The notes under the pieces were generated by a model. It had not been told where the DNA came from. It was given only the letters and a program-made list of their open reading frames with translations, and did not search any database. Below, one piece after another: positions 45,301-54,653 of a stretch of 64,000 nucleotides of DNA. Source of the stretch: Sanderia malayensis (lineage: Eukaryota > Cnidaria > Scyphozoa > Semaeostomeae > Pelagiidae); contig RQOL01000658.1 in assembly GCA_013076295.1 (NCBI GenBank), positions 3,670,353 to 3,734,352 on the forward strand, read 5' to 3'. The position numbers and the translations under genes are program-made. Each line of letters begins with the position of its first letter. Position 1 is the first letter of the stretch.

Positions 45301-47997
45301 CTGTTTCTCTCACATTTGATGAGCATATTGACAAAGTCTCTAAAAGCTACAGGTGAGATGCTTCACTTGGCAGTTATACCATCCTGATTTGTAATTTTCT
45401 TGCTTTTGAAAACCCTAACCAGACATTGCTCCATTTCAAGCGGGTATCGTTAGAAAATGAGGTTTTTCTTTGCATTGTTATGAGTGAACCATGGGTTATA
45501 GTAGTGAAGTGAGTGGTGCAATACTGAAAGCTTGTCTGAGCCATGTTTGGCTGAGCTTAATAACTCGGTTAATTTAAAACTAAAAACTTTAATGCAATTT
45601 ATACTTTTGCGTGGCAAATATCAAACAACAAACCTGAGGAAGGATATAATGATAAAATGCTTCCATCAAACAATTAAGAAAGTTCAAGGAGATGATTTAT
45701 TATTAATTAGCATTAATTAATTAATAATTATCATACATTTAGGTTTGACGTAGTTATAATTAACTTGAGATGTATTTGAGCTATGCTTGATTTCAATGAC
45801 GTTCCTTTATTCTAGTGGTGGCAACAAGAGAAAGCTGAGTACAGCCATGGCCCTTGTTGGTGACCCAGCTATCATCTTCCTTGATGAGCCAACGACAGGC
45901 ATGGACCCAGCCGCAAGGAGAATGCTTTGGGACGCATTAACCATGTATCGGCAGGGAGAGAAATCATCGTCATTACATCTCACAGGTAATGAAAAACAAT
46001 TTGTTCTCTTCTGTTTGCTTCACAATGTAAAGGAGTTGCATTTGCAGTGTATAGTTTCAGTTATAATGTATACATTTAAAACTGAGTGGACGTTGCCCGC
46101 ACTGACGTAACAGTACTCGATGTACGAAACGCACAGAGTAATGGTAGAAGTACGATTAGAGACGAGACATATAACTAAGTGCAGCAAAGAACATGTTTCT
46201 TCTCTGATCGTACATCTACTATATTCATAGCTACTGAAAATAGTGGACTGAGTTTTTTTGCAACAGTACTCATCAAACAGAGCGTGAAGTAACGCCGTGT
46301 CACGTGTATAAACACTGTACTTTGTGCATATGTACTGTATGTCGCCATTGACAATCAGTAATATCAGTTTTGATGTGATATACAGTAATATGCCGATAAC
46401 TCGAACCGACGATAACTCGAACCTTGAATAACTCGAACCAATTTTATTCACCTTTGAAGTTTTGCTAGTACTTCTAACCCTTGGTAACTCGAACATTTGC
46501 TAACTCGAACCAGTTTCATCGGCCCCTTGAAAGCTCGAGGTAACTTCTATGCTATATTCCATGTTATTCCTCTATGCATTATGCATATTGTTCAATTTTC
46601 ATTTGTGTTTAGAATTAGCTAAGTTTTATATATATCTATATAAATTGTTGTGAAGTTTTAGTAATGAAGTGAGCATTATTTATGACCAGTCCTTTATTGT
46701 TTCAGTATGGAAGAGTGTGAAGCCCTGTGTACAAGGCTTGCAGTGATGGTTAATGGCCAATTCAAATGCCTTGGCAGTCCACAGCACCTGAAAAGCAAAT
46801 TTGGCGAGGGATACACTTTGATTGCAAGAGTTGGTAAGACATATACATGCATGTATAGATGTATAATTAAGCTTTCATGTGCGAAGCATGCAAATGGTGT
46901 CTTTTCGAGTCTATGGTATTGTCAGTTTTGTTGTTCATGGCTAAGCATGAAGCAATGGTGATATCATGGGAGGCCAACCATGTGTCTATGGGGGTGTGGG
47001 GGCGTAACACCCTCTCTTTACGACAAAATTGCACAAAGGTTGGTCGCATATAATGGAATAATCGTTTTGGGGGTTTTGTCATATTTACATTAAATAGAGC
47101 TGAATACGTTTGCCTTCTATAAAAAGCTAGTCGCAGGTTAGGCTAAATTATTTAGGAACATCTCTGTGGTAGACAGTTTAAAGCTCCAAGTATCAAGATG
47201 TGGGGGTTAATTTGTTATTGAGTTATCGATTTTTGCCGTTTTTTAGCTATGCGTTATTTGTTGTGTTGTAAGAATAGCTTGAAGTTAAAGAGGATGTTTG
47301 CTTATTTATTAAATGTGTGTTTAACGGTCGCGGTCGGCTGATCAAAGACCTTCTTTTCATAACAGTGGGTGCACTGTAGGTTGCAATAAAATTCTTCATT
47401 GAATTGGAGTTAAATGCTATAGCTTTTAGCCAAAAGCAAGGCACACTTTTTTTGTAAGAATATAGTTTATAAAATCTCAAGGCTCGAGACTCAAGTTCCC
47501 TAAATGATAAGGATAATGTAAGAATTAATCCAGGATCGTGGGTCATCAGGACTAATTTATTTTGATTATTTGAGCTCTGTTACAAAACAGGGGTAGGTTG
47601 AGAATAACTTAAGAATAATTTCAATATAAAAACTGAAGATTTTTAGGAATATTGAGCTTAGGAATATAAAATTAAGTTCTCATAAAAAGTATATAACATA
47701 ACAAGTTCTTTTATTTTATTTCTCGAAGGAGGTCGAAATCCCGACACAACACCACTGAAGCAATTTATCCACTCCAAGTTTCCCGGGTCACTGCTGAAGG
47801 ACGAGCATCAGGGTATGATTCTTTACCAACTTAGAGACACCTCAAAGTCCTGGGCAAAGGTTTTCGCAGCCATGGAAAGGGCTAAGGAAGACTACAATAT
47901 CGAGGACTATTCCGTCAGCCAAACCACATTGGAACAGGTTTTCCTAAATTTCGCCAAGTATCAAGCGGAAGATCAGCGAACACAACAAACTTCTTGA
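34572..47997 (+). CDS. ABCA3-like ATP-binding cassette lipid transporter, 18 exons, one frameshift
   Basis: Full-length ABCA-subfamily exporter, closest in my comparison to vertebrate ABCA3 (1,704 residues), which moves phospholipid in lamellar bodies; other ABCA paralogues are possible. Exons: 34572-35456, 35753-36376, 36646-36802, 37400-37594, 37937-38166, 38691-38826, 39439-39621, 39891-40118, 40707-41064, 41458-41657, 41761-41929, 42431-42672, 43414-44160, 44692-44873, 45165-45352, 45816-45985, 46706-46833, 47729-47997. The joined length is 5,291 nt, one base short of 1,764 codons (1,763 residues plus stop), because exon 16 contains a single-base deletion. Topology: TM1 at residues ~22-44, a luminal loop, TM2-6, NBD1, linker, second TM domain, NBD2. 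The start [20 protein letters not shown] is typical of ABCA proteins. It is divergent from SMG1. Confidence 0.93.
36646..40118 (+). CDS. ABCA3-like exons 3-8: first nucleotide-binding domain
   Basis: Part of the ABCA3-like CDS, residues ~504-879. Walker A GHNGAGKT (residues ~578-585, exon 4), Q-loop CPQH (exon 5), signature LSGGMKRKL (exon 5), Walker [13 protein letters not shown] (exon 6) and the H-loop [13 protein letters not shown] (exon 6) are all intact. Exon 7 has [20 protein letters not shown] and exon 8 the ABCA-specific [17 protein letters not shown] regulatory segment. This NBD should bind and hydrolyse ATP. The intron after exon 6 is filled with a ~30-bp minisatellite. Confidence 0.93.
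37092..37180. mobile_element. MITE family A, partial copy
   Basis: CATTAAACACCACTTATGGG followed by CTGCTCAAAACAATAGATGA resembles the left half of family A. The right end is absent. ABCA3-like intron 3. Confidence 0.4.
38905..39375. repeat. ~30-bp minisatellite with 91/121-bp higher-order period
   Basis: Units such as ACGATGCTTCTAATGCCCTA repeat about 15 times. Longer blocks (GTTTATAGTACGATGCTTTC) recur 91 and then 121 bp apart. It fills ABCA3-like intron 6. The overlapping short frames across it are repeat artefacts. Confidence 0.88.
40119..40285. repeat. TACCACAGTA short tandem array
   Basis: Ten-base units TACCACAGTA/TACCATAGTA right after the donor of ABCA3-like exon 8. Confidence 0.85.
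40287..40385. mobile_element. Half copy of AATAAGCCCC hairpin family (family B)
   Basis: AATCCTTGAATAAGC, CCGAATAAGC, CTCGAATAAGCCCCTGTCTTGATAAGC words match the left part of the element at 53574-53758. Confidence 0.55.
40707..44160 (+). CDS. ABCA3-like exons 9-13: linker and second transmembrane domain
   Basis: Part of the ABCA3-like CDS. Exon 9 starts with a Gln/Ser-rich linker ([15 protein letters not shown]) and then enters TM7 ([20 protein letters not shown]). Exons 10-11 make the second luminal domain with the family signature WFNNAAYHS. Exon 12 has [15 protein letters not shown] between membrane helices. Exon 13 (747 nt) has the last helices, [16 protein letters not shown], and a cytosolic stretch leading to NBD2. 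Introns 11 and 13 are satellite-filled. Confidence 0.9.
41930..42390. repeat. TTTGTTTATTTGTTAC satellite
   Basis: Almost pure T-rich array of TTTGTTTATTTG and TTTGTTACTTTG units with a (TTTA)n core at 42250-42305, filling ABCA3-like intron 11. It gives long Phe/Leu/Cys/Tyr open frames that are not genes. Confidence 0.9.
43095..43266. mobile_element. 172-bp pogo-like MITE
   Basis: The TIR CAGTTGAACCTCGATAAGTC is inverted at the right end (ACTTATCGAGGTTCAACTG), flanked by TA on both sides (43093-43094, 43267-43268). The CAGT(T)GAA ends and TA duplication fit pogo/Tigger-type Tc1-mariner MITEs. ABCA3-like intron 12. Confidence 0.88.
44170..44640. repeat. CTTTGCTCTGCTTTGTTCTA polypyrimidine array
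   Basis: About 470 bp of TTTGCTCTG/TTTGTTCTA units on the sense strand, filling ABCA3-like intron 13 up to the exon 14 acceptor region. Confidence 0.88.
44692..47997 (+). CDS. ABCA3-like exons 14-18: second nucleotide-binding domain, frameshifted
   Basis: Part of the ABCA3-like CDS. Walker A GLNGAGKT (residues ~1475-1482, exon 14), Q-loop CPQFD (exon 15), signature [10 protein letters not shown] (across exons 15/16) and Walker [14 protein letters not shown] (exon 16) are intact. In exon 16 the bases after the codons for GEK (about 45961-45967) lose one nucleotide, so the H-loop TSHS is read out of frame and a stop follows in exon 17. Exons 17 ([15 protein letters not shown]) and 18 ([17 protein letters not shown]) remain open in the expected frame. 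Exon 18 ends TGA at 47995-47997. Confidence 0.88.
46140..46240. repeat. Imperfect hairpin repeat
   Basis: GTAGAAGTACGATTAGAGA is matched inverted by TCTCTGATCGTACATCTAC. Possible diverged MITE in ABCA3-like intron 16. Confidence 0.4.
46383..46550. mobile_element. Diverged pogo-like element, TAACTCGAACC repeats
   Basis: It begins TACAGTAATATGCCGATAAC and has GATAACTCGAACC repeated in direct and spaced form, ending near GCTCGAGGTAACTTC. It resembles the 43095 family but is decayed. Confidence 0.5.
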
Positions 47998-48082
47998 AAC
48001 ATGGCTAGTCAGAGGCATATACACCACATTCACGGTATGATATCTAGTTACATAATATACAGGAGTTACATAATATATAACG

Positions 48083-48088
48083 AATAAA
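48083..48088 (+). terminator. Candidate poly(A) signal of ABCA3-like gene
   Basis: AATAAA 86 nt after the TGA at 47997, followed by T-rich sequence. Confidence 0.6.
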
Positions 48089-48962
48089 CCAAGATTGTCA
48101 TTTTATATCGCATTTTTATTTTTTAATGATATGTTTCAATTATTATTTCTGCGATGATTATTGTTTATGAGACCTTGTTTAAACCGTGCAGCATTTCACA
48201 GAATGTCGCTCAACCTTTGCCAAGCGGTGGTCAGTGATGCTCAGTGCAGGCTGCTCGATCTCACGTAACCATTCACAATATTTCGAAACGAAATCCATTT
48301 TTAATGTCATCTTCAATTCACTCAGCAGTTAATGGGAAGATTACATTTAATTAAGCATGCTTCGACAGGACATTTGTTGAGAGGGGCGCTTAAACGCATT
48401 GGACATCGGTCGAATATGCACTGGATAATTCAGTAACATTTTCAGCATGTTCACCGAACATTTTAAATCGATTTTGATGTTCTCTGAACACGACTGATTA
48501 ATATTATTGTCCTTGGATCGGCTAGGTTCATTAGGAAAACAATTAACAACTAAAAACAGACACGACAATAGCACACGTTTTTTATAAGAAACCAGTTCAA
48601 AAAAATCCTAAAACTAGACATACCAAAATTTAAGACATTTTTAGAAATCCAATTAAGTAGTTAAGAAACTTTATAGAAGCCAATACCATATACTTTTCGG
48701 GACAAAAGTCAAGAATATATAGAATAAATAGAAATTAACAATGTGGGCATGATGATGCTTTAATTTTTAATTCATATTGACAACTTTTGTTTATAATAAT
48801 ACTAATAGTTTACTATATCCACATTTTTATCGTTAATTAAAACAACACGTTGTCTTTTTCGTGTCGTTATAAATTGTACATATTTGATTGGTTGATGCAA
48901 AACACAAGATACTGAAGTGAGTGCAAGGAATGCCTATGATGCAATCGCCAATGCGATTCAAT

Positions 48963-49035
48963 GATGCAGTGGCGTAGTGGTCAGTGACCTGGATTGACCA
49001 ACGAAAGACTGTGGTTCAAACCTTGGTAGGTGACG
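48963..49035 (+). mobile_element. tRNA-like pol III unit (SINE-type), plus strand
   Basis: A-box TGGCGTAGTGG at 48970-48980 and a perfect B-box GGTTCAAACC at 49013-49022, 32 bp apart as in tRNA genes. No good cloverleaf or anticodon arm was found, so a tRNA-derived SINE head is likelier than a tRNA gene. Confidence 0.6.
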
Positions 49036-49189
49036 GAAATGCGAAATGTTAAACTCGACTCGAATTGTTGCAGAGGCTAGTTGGAATTTGTGAAGATGTG
49101 CAGCAGGAGCGAAAATCAAATAACAAATAATAAATAGAGTAAGGAAATCAACCCAAGATTAAAGTTAAAATGGGAACTAAATTAAATTA

Positions 49190-49475
49190 AATTGGGACTT
49201 AAAATGAAAAAGTAAATCCCAAGGGGTAAAATTAAAGAAATGATTCCCAAGGGAATTAAAGTGAAGAAAACTAAATCCCAAGGGAATAAAAATAATAAAA
49301 TGATTCCCAAGGGAATTAAAATCAGAAAAAAAACCTAATTCCCAAGGGAATAAAACTAATAAAATGATTCCCATGGGAATTAAAATGAGGAAAAAATAAC
49401 TCCCAAGGGAATTAAAATGAGGAAAATAACTCCCAAGGGACTCCAAAAAAGTGATTCCCAAGGGAATTGGAGTGC
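49190..49475. repeat. Minisatellite of ATTCCCAAGGGAAT units
   Basis: About nine units of ~30 bp. Each contains ATTCCCAAGGGAAT (inverted arms around AA) followed by TAAAATGA. The minus-strand frame (repeats of IPLG...FNSLG) follows the repeat and is not taken as a gene. Confidence 0.85.
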
Positions 49476-49599
49476 ATAAAAACAAAGCAAAGGTTGTTGG
49501 TTGTTGTCCTATTGTTTTCCAAGCCGTCTGCTAATTAACTCACTATCTTTAACAGCTGGGATAATTTGTCTTTCTTTGTCGATTCTTCAACCAACTTAG

Positions 49600-49672
49600 G
49601 CGGTAGCGAGGCTTGAACCACCAACCTTGCGCACCCCAGTTTGCTACACGAACCACCACACCACTCCATCAC
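49600..49672 (-). mobile_element. tRNA-like pol III unit (SINE-type), minus strand
   Basis: B-box GGTTCAAGCC (49610-49619 on minus) and an A-box-like TGGTGTGGTGG (49653-49663), the same spacing as the 48963 unit but on the opposite strand and diverged from it. Confidence 0.55.
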
Positions 49673-49749
49673 TGATGATACGAGCGAATGAATGGCATCA
49701 CTGTTAATACCTCCAGTGTGTTTAAGTGAGGATATAAACTAATGTACCT

Positions 49750-49815
49750 CTGTCTGGTCTCGAACTACAAACATCTGGCTTTGAAGCCTACTGCTCAGAG
49801 TTGGGCGCCATCGCA
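49750..49815 (-). mobile_element. Weaker tRNA-like unit, minus strand
   Basis: AGTTCGAGACC (one mismatch to the B-box) at 49756-49766, with GGCTTCAAAGCC able to form an arm and TGGCGCCCAAC as a possible A-box. Confidence 0.4.
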
Positions 49816-52093
49816 GTGTCAATTGGAAAGGGTTCGTATCTGATTATTGTTCAACGTCAGTGACGTATTGTTTTGAATTGCCTTGCATCTTGTTTCTTGA
49901 ATTATTTTACAGTATGGTGGGCCCTCGGTTCGAACACATGAAATAAAAAATATAAAAAATAGTAGAGAGTCGAACAAAACAAAATTCAGCTTTACACCCA
50001 TTTTTTATAAGAAACCGTAGGGCCATATTTTCAAAACTTAAGAAACTTTTGTAGGAGATTTTGTGTGACTCAAAAAAGTTAAGAAACTGTTGTTGTTGTT
50101 GTTAACTTACGTTGTTGTTCTAATTTACAAACCGAAATCTATTGGAATCACTTGTGATATTTTTAGAAGAAATAATACTTAATTAAATTAATTGCCGTGT
50201 ATATTTGCAAACTGCTAAGTTGTCACTGGAAACTTCAGAGAAATGTTAAATTTGTTTTCCCTACTACGCGTGCCCACATATCTAGCAAACATAAATATCG
50301 CAGTTTTCCTCTAGAATAAGCAAGTGAAAATATAATGATCGAAAGAGGACACTCTTGCTTGGCTATTTTTTGTCGGTGCAACGAAATTATTAGTTAATTT
50401 TGGCACTTAGTAAATGCAAATAATTAACTTATAAGTTCGGAATAAATATTTTGGAAGAATTGGCAATAGGAAATACAATGGCTGAGAGTTTGCAGGAGAA
50501 TGGCGCTTTCAACTGTTGTGAGAAACTCGCTTCGGAACATCATTATTTCAGAACAGTACCTGTGAACATGACAATCACTTTTAGTTTCAACTACATTTTA
50601 TTTCGTAGGTAAACTGTCGTTTTGAAAAGAAAGTTTAATATTTTCTCATGCAAGGCGGGCAGATGCGAGGTGAAATCTCTCAAAAGAGGTCGAAGAAAGC
50701 ATAGAAGAAAGAAATGTGAATCCAGAGCAAAAGAAGAAAAATCTTTTTTCTCACTTGCCAATTTTCAGTCTGCTTCTTCGCCTTTGCAATTCTTATAAAA
50801 CCGTGATTATAACTTCACTGCCCTACAATTAAACCAATAGAAATTAAAACCAGCGAGTTATAAATCCCTCTATAAACTCAGGCGTACAATGGGACAATTG
50901 CTTGTTACCAAACATTGCAAATGTTTTCGACATATCCCAGTTTAAAAGCAAGATTTAGCATTTATATAAAACCAGGAAACTCTTCAGAAGGCCGTGTGAA
51001 TATACTTGAACAGCATTCAACCCAAAGAAGGCAACCGCAATGCAAAAAAACTATAGAAATTAAATGTTTGAAATCCCCATTACATCACCATATGCTACGG
51101 TTGCTTCTGCTCCGTAATATAAATTAAATTATATAATGCATAACATGAGATAGGCATGAGTATACATTAGCATAACAGGTTTCGGAGATCCAAAGAGAGA
51201 TAAGAAAGCTAATTGAAAGCTAGTTCGCAATGTGGTCTCGTCACTTGTATGGTCCAAATAGCCTAGCTTCCATTTCAATTTCAAAGACGTGATTGAATTG
51301 CATTGTGTTGTATATTTCATATTGGGAGTGAGATGGTTGTTGCAATAAAGCATCAGAAGTCTAATGTTATGGTTTATAGTTAGATGTGTTCGGGAAAAAC
51401 ATTAATTGAAAAGCTTTCAAGGAGCATTGTCTTCAAAGCATCAAAGAAGCATCTACTGAAAAACATTGAAGAAGTGAACAACGACTTTATTGACGAAGCA
51501 TTATTGACCAGAGGTATCAAATTAATTCCTGCACATTACCTTTGGCAATGTTCTAAGATAATTAAGACAACTTTAAGCGCTCCAGCAGTATGGATTTATT
51601 TCTCCCAGCTTTTTTAATGAATATGGATTGAATACCCATCGTGCCTTAATGATGGCGGCGTATTTTCTAGAAAAATAGAAGATTAAAGAAGAGCACAACA
51701 ACTGTTCAGAAACGTAAAAACAACATCTGCAAAGTTGCACGCTCCGTGAATGGAGTACTTAACAGTGGAATAGTTCAAAGGACAGAAGAACATGATTTGT
51801 TGTGAAAAAGAGAGGAGGAAACGATCGCCAATAGAATATAATACACAGGTTGGAAAGAAATAAACACAATGGTAAGGGAGTGGAAAATAACAGGTGATTA
51901 AGTAAATAAAAGGCGAAGATTAAAGAGGGGCGGGTAATATAGAGTCAGGCGAGAAATTGGAAAGTCGGTGGTTGGATGGCGATGAGGATTTGGCTGGATG
52001 CTTATGGAAAGGATTGAAAAGAAACATCTAAGATTAATGATAGAATAGAATCAAAGATAAAAATAAATTACGTAATGATGAATTGATGAAGAA

Positions 52094-53356
52094 ATGATGA
52101 ATAATACATTGGAGGATAGCTTTTGTGAGAATGCTTTCTCGGAGAGATTCGTTCTGTCTTCAAAGCAGTCGATGACAATTGGAATTCTACTCTCTGTACT
52201 ATCGCCAACGACAGCAATTACGAACATCGTGCTCTGTCTGGCCCTGGTCAAAACGAAACAAATCAAGAATCACTCTCAACGATTCATAATCATTCTGGGA
52301 ATCTCGGACTTTTGCGTGGGGGCAATATCCATGCCGATGTTAGCGGTCGTATTCACTGTCTACAGAACAGAGCGTGTCTGCGCTTACGAAAAGGTAAGTC
52401 TGTTCTTTGGTCACTTCAACACGCGACTCACCGCCTATGTGATATTCTTGATTGGTATCGATCGATACTTCAACATCAATCCGAAACTGCAATCGAAAAG
52501 CCGGCTAAACAGGCTCGTCGAATCCGAAACTGGATACCGAGTGTTGATCACTGCTGTTATCGTAATCTGCGCAATCCAAGGATCTATGACGGTGATCGAC
52601 TTCGAGGATCGCAGACTGCCGGATAATCTGAGCTCGGTATTGGATTTAGGCGTCTACACAACCTATCTGTTCATATACACACGCCTGTATTTCAAAGTGC
52701 GAAGGTTCTCCAAGAGCAATAGCACGCATACAGCACAGCAAAACCACATTCGACCGCGCTACATAAAAAACCTCGTGAAAACAGTTCTTTATCTGCTTGT
52801 ATCGGTCGGTCTGTGCTATTCACCTTATGTTGTCATGAGGCTCGTACTAATGTATAAAACGTACCGCGAAAAGGGGGAGATTTCGCCTAATTTGCGATTC
52901 CTTCACTACTTGGCGTTCCAGCCGATTATCGCGAACTCGCTGTTTAACGCGATGATCATACTGAATCGCAATAGCGTGCTCAAACGATTCATAGTGAAAA
53001 CATTACTCAGACGACACGCCGAGGTAGACACGATCAACGGAGAGGGGATGTCGATGAAAAGAAACAATTCGTTTGCGCTCACCCCAGAAAGGAAGACTCC
53101 CTCGTTGCTTACTGTTGCTGAGGGTGGAAATGGGGCTCAAACCCAAGCAGGAGTTGGAGTTGAACTTAGCACCCCTCATCTGCATAAAAATAGACGTCAC
53201 AATTGCGTGGCGACTGATAATAAAACAAACAACAGTCGCCTTTTTCTACCTGCCAAGAGCACGAGAGTGAGGTTTTATCTGAAGGGCAAGACAAGCAGCG
53301 AATTCAGTGCGCCAAACCGTGCAATAACTAATATTGCGGAGGAGCATTGGTATTGA
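52094..53356 (+). CDS. Single-exon rhodopsin-like (class A) G-protein-coupled receptor, orphan
   Basis: A 420-residue seven-helix receptor without introns. The N-terminus is short (~27 residues) with an NNT glycosylation site. Visible class A marks: N44 in TM1 (TNIVLCLAL), D72 in TM2 (LGISDF), C96 at the start of TM3, D123-R124-Y125 closing TM3, C241-x-x-P244 in TM6 (the usual Trp of CWxP is replaced), and N281-S-L-F-N-A-M-I in TM7 instead of NPxxY. The loop between TM4 and TM5 is very short and has no cysteine to pair with C96. The last ~125 residues form a Ser/Thr/Lys-rich cytosolic tail. Ligand unknown. The style (intronless, DRYF-N-x-NP after TM3) is what I associate with cnidarian receptor expansions. 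ATG 52097 is an alternative start. It is convergent with DDX47. Confidence 0.88.
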   Translation: MMNNTLEDSFCENAFSERFVLSSKQSMTIGILLSVLSPTTAITNIVLCLALVKTKQIKNHSQRFIIILGISDFCVGAISMPMLAVVFTVYRTERVCAYEKVSLFFGHFNTRLTAYVIFLIGIDRYFNINPKLQSKSRLNRLVESETGYRVLITAVIVICAIQGSMTVIDFEDRRLPDNLSSVLDLGVYTTYLFIYTRLYFKVRRFSKSNSTHTAQQNHIRPRYIKNLVKTVLYLLVSVGLCYSPYVVMRLVLMYKTYREKGEISPNLRFLHYLAFQPIIANSLFNAMIILNRNSVLKRFIVKTLLRRHAEVDTINGEGMSMKRNNSFALTPERKTPSLLTVAEGGNGAQTQAGVGVELSTPHLHKNRRHNCVATDNKTNNSRLFLPAKSTRVRFYLKGKTSSEFSAPNRAITNIAEEHWY

Positions 53357-54653
53357 GTAACACTGCTCCTGTTGCGTGGGAGCAAAAGGACTACAAAGAG
53401 GCCCAGCTGCCGTGAAATGATAAACTTTTCAGTGAACAGAAGTACACTTTGTTGTGTTGAGAGAATTTGTTAAGCCAAGACTTTTTTAAACCAAATTTGA
53501 TCACCGAAGAGACGTGATTTATGGTCAGGTTTCCGAGGAATTCGATATATCAAACTGAGCCACAAACTAGCACACCGTAAATCCTCGAATAAGCCCCCAC
53601 CTTCGAATAAACCCTCCCCTCGAATAAACCTCCATCCTGATAATCATTTGCAAGGATAATGAGCCCAAGTTTCCAGACATTGAAATACTGAACAATAATC
53701 AGGCTAAAATTTATTTTTTGGAAATAAGCCCCCGGGGGCTTATTCGAGGATTTAAGGTATTGGGTTGATGTTAATTATTGTAGCTTGTCCCCATATCTTT
53801 ATCAAACCTATAAAAATATATTAGACGTAACATTTTCAACGACCCAAAGAAAGGCATTTACCATGGTACCAGAATTCAACCCAAAAACGGAAATTGCACG
53901 CCCTATCGAGAGAATTCGTAGAGCAAATGGATTTTCTTATCTAACAACATTCATGGTCTAAATGTATGACCTGTTAAGCACATGTAATGTTCAAAAGCGA
54001 GTCTTTTTTTAACCTGTTTAAAAAATCAACTAATTAGATCTGTATTTATCAACCGTTGTATTTATTCAATATATTGTATTCACTAATTGTTGAATTTTCA
54101 ATTTCCGGGAGCTTATTTACAGGCTATAAATGACCAGCTTGCACAACATATGTTCATTAACGAATTGCGGGCAACGGGCAAGTAAACAGATCTCAAAAAC
54201 AATCAAACAATTTGCGAAACCAATACGAAACCAATATTCCTTGCAAGTAACAGCCAAACAAGTTTACACGATTCTGGAAGATACTCGCCACCTTAAATGC
54301 ACCCGTAGCAAATTAACAAACCTTATTGCTTACAGCTGGGAACCTTGTGAACAAATGCCCAGGAAGGAATATCAAACTTTTGCTTTTACTAACATACTTT
54401 CATGCATAACAATGCAGCTCATGGCATGCAACAAATTTAAGTTTACTTGAATAAGGGTTCAGATTGCAATATAAATCAAAAGTACTTAACTTTGTCCTTC
54501 ACATGAAGAATATCGCACTTAGCTATGTCCTTCACATGAACAATATCATACCTAAGGTTTGGCTCAGAAAAAGCCTCAATACCTTCAAGCACGGATGCGA
54601 AAAAAACATTCAGATAAATAAAATAAACATTTCTATATCGCTAATCATAGAAG
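53357..54653. other. Intergenic spacer between GPCR and DDX47
   Basis: It holds the family B hairpin element (53574-53758). A 106-codon plus-strand frame at 54130-54450 has no homology I recognise and no supporting context, so it is not called. Confidence 0.55.
53574..53758. mobile_element. AATAAGCCCC hairpin MITE (family B)
   Basis: ACCGTAAATCCTCGAATAAG at the left is inverted at the right end (CTTATTCGAGGATTTAAGGT). The left half carries repeated CGAATAA(G/A)CC. Fragments of the family recur at 12567-12660 and 40287-40385. Confidence 0.75.

Larger units (their letters stand above)
47998..52093. other. Intergenic spacer, no gene seen
   Basis: 4.1 kb between the transporter and the GPCR. 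It contains the poly(A) signal, a tRNA-like element at 48963, a minisatellite at 49190, two further tRNA-like elements at 49600-49815, and otherwise A+T-rich unique sequence (50000-52093). The short ORFs (<80 codons) have no recognisable content or splice context. Confidence 0.6.

Noticed and set aside
34572..47997. Calling the ABCA3-like gene a pseudogene
   Set aside because: Seventeen of 18 exons are clean with all catalytic motifs, and a second gene shows the same type of one-base loss, so a sequence error is more likely than decay.
48963..49035. A true tRNA gene
   Set aside because: A and B boxes are good, but I could not pair an acceptor stem or a convincing anticodon arm.
49177..49485. 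102-codon minus-strand frame with IPLG...FNSLG repeats
   Set aside because: It follows the ATTCCCAAGGGAAT minisatellite exactly; no other coding support.
54130..54450. 106-codon plus-strand ORF between GPCR and DDX47
   Set aside because: A+T-rich, no motif, no conserved-looking segment or splice context.
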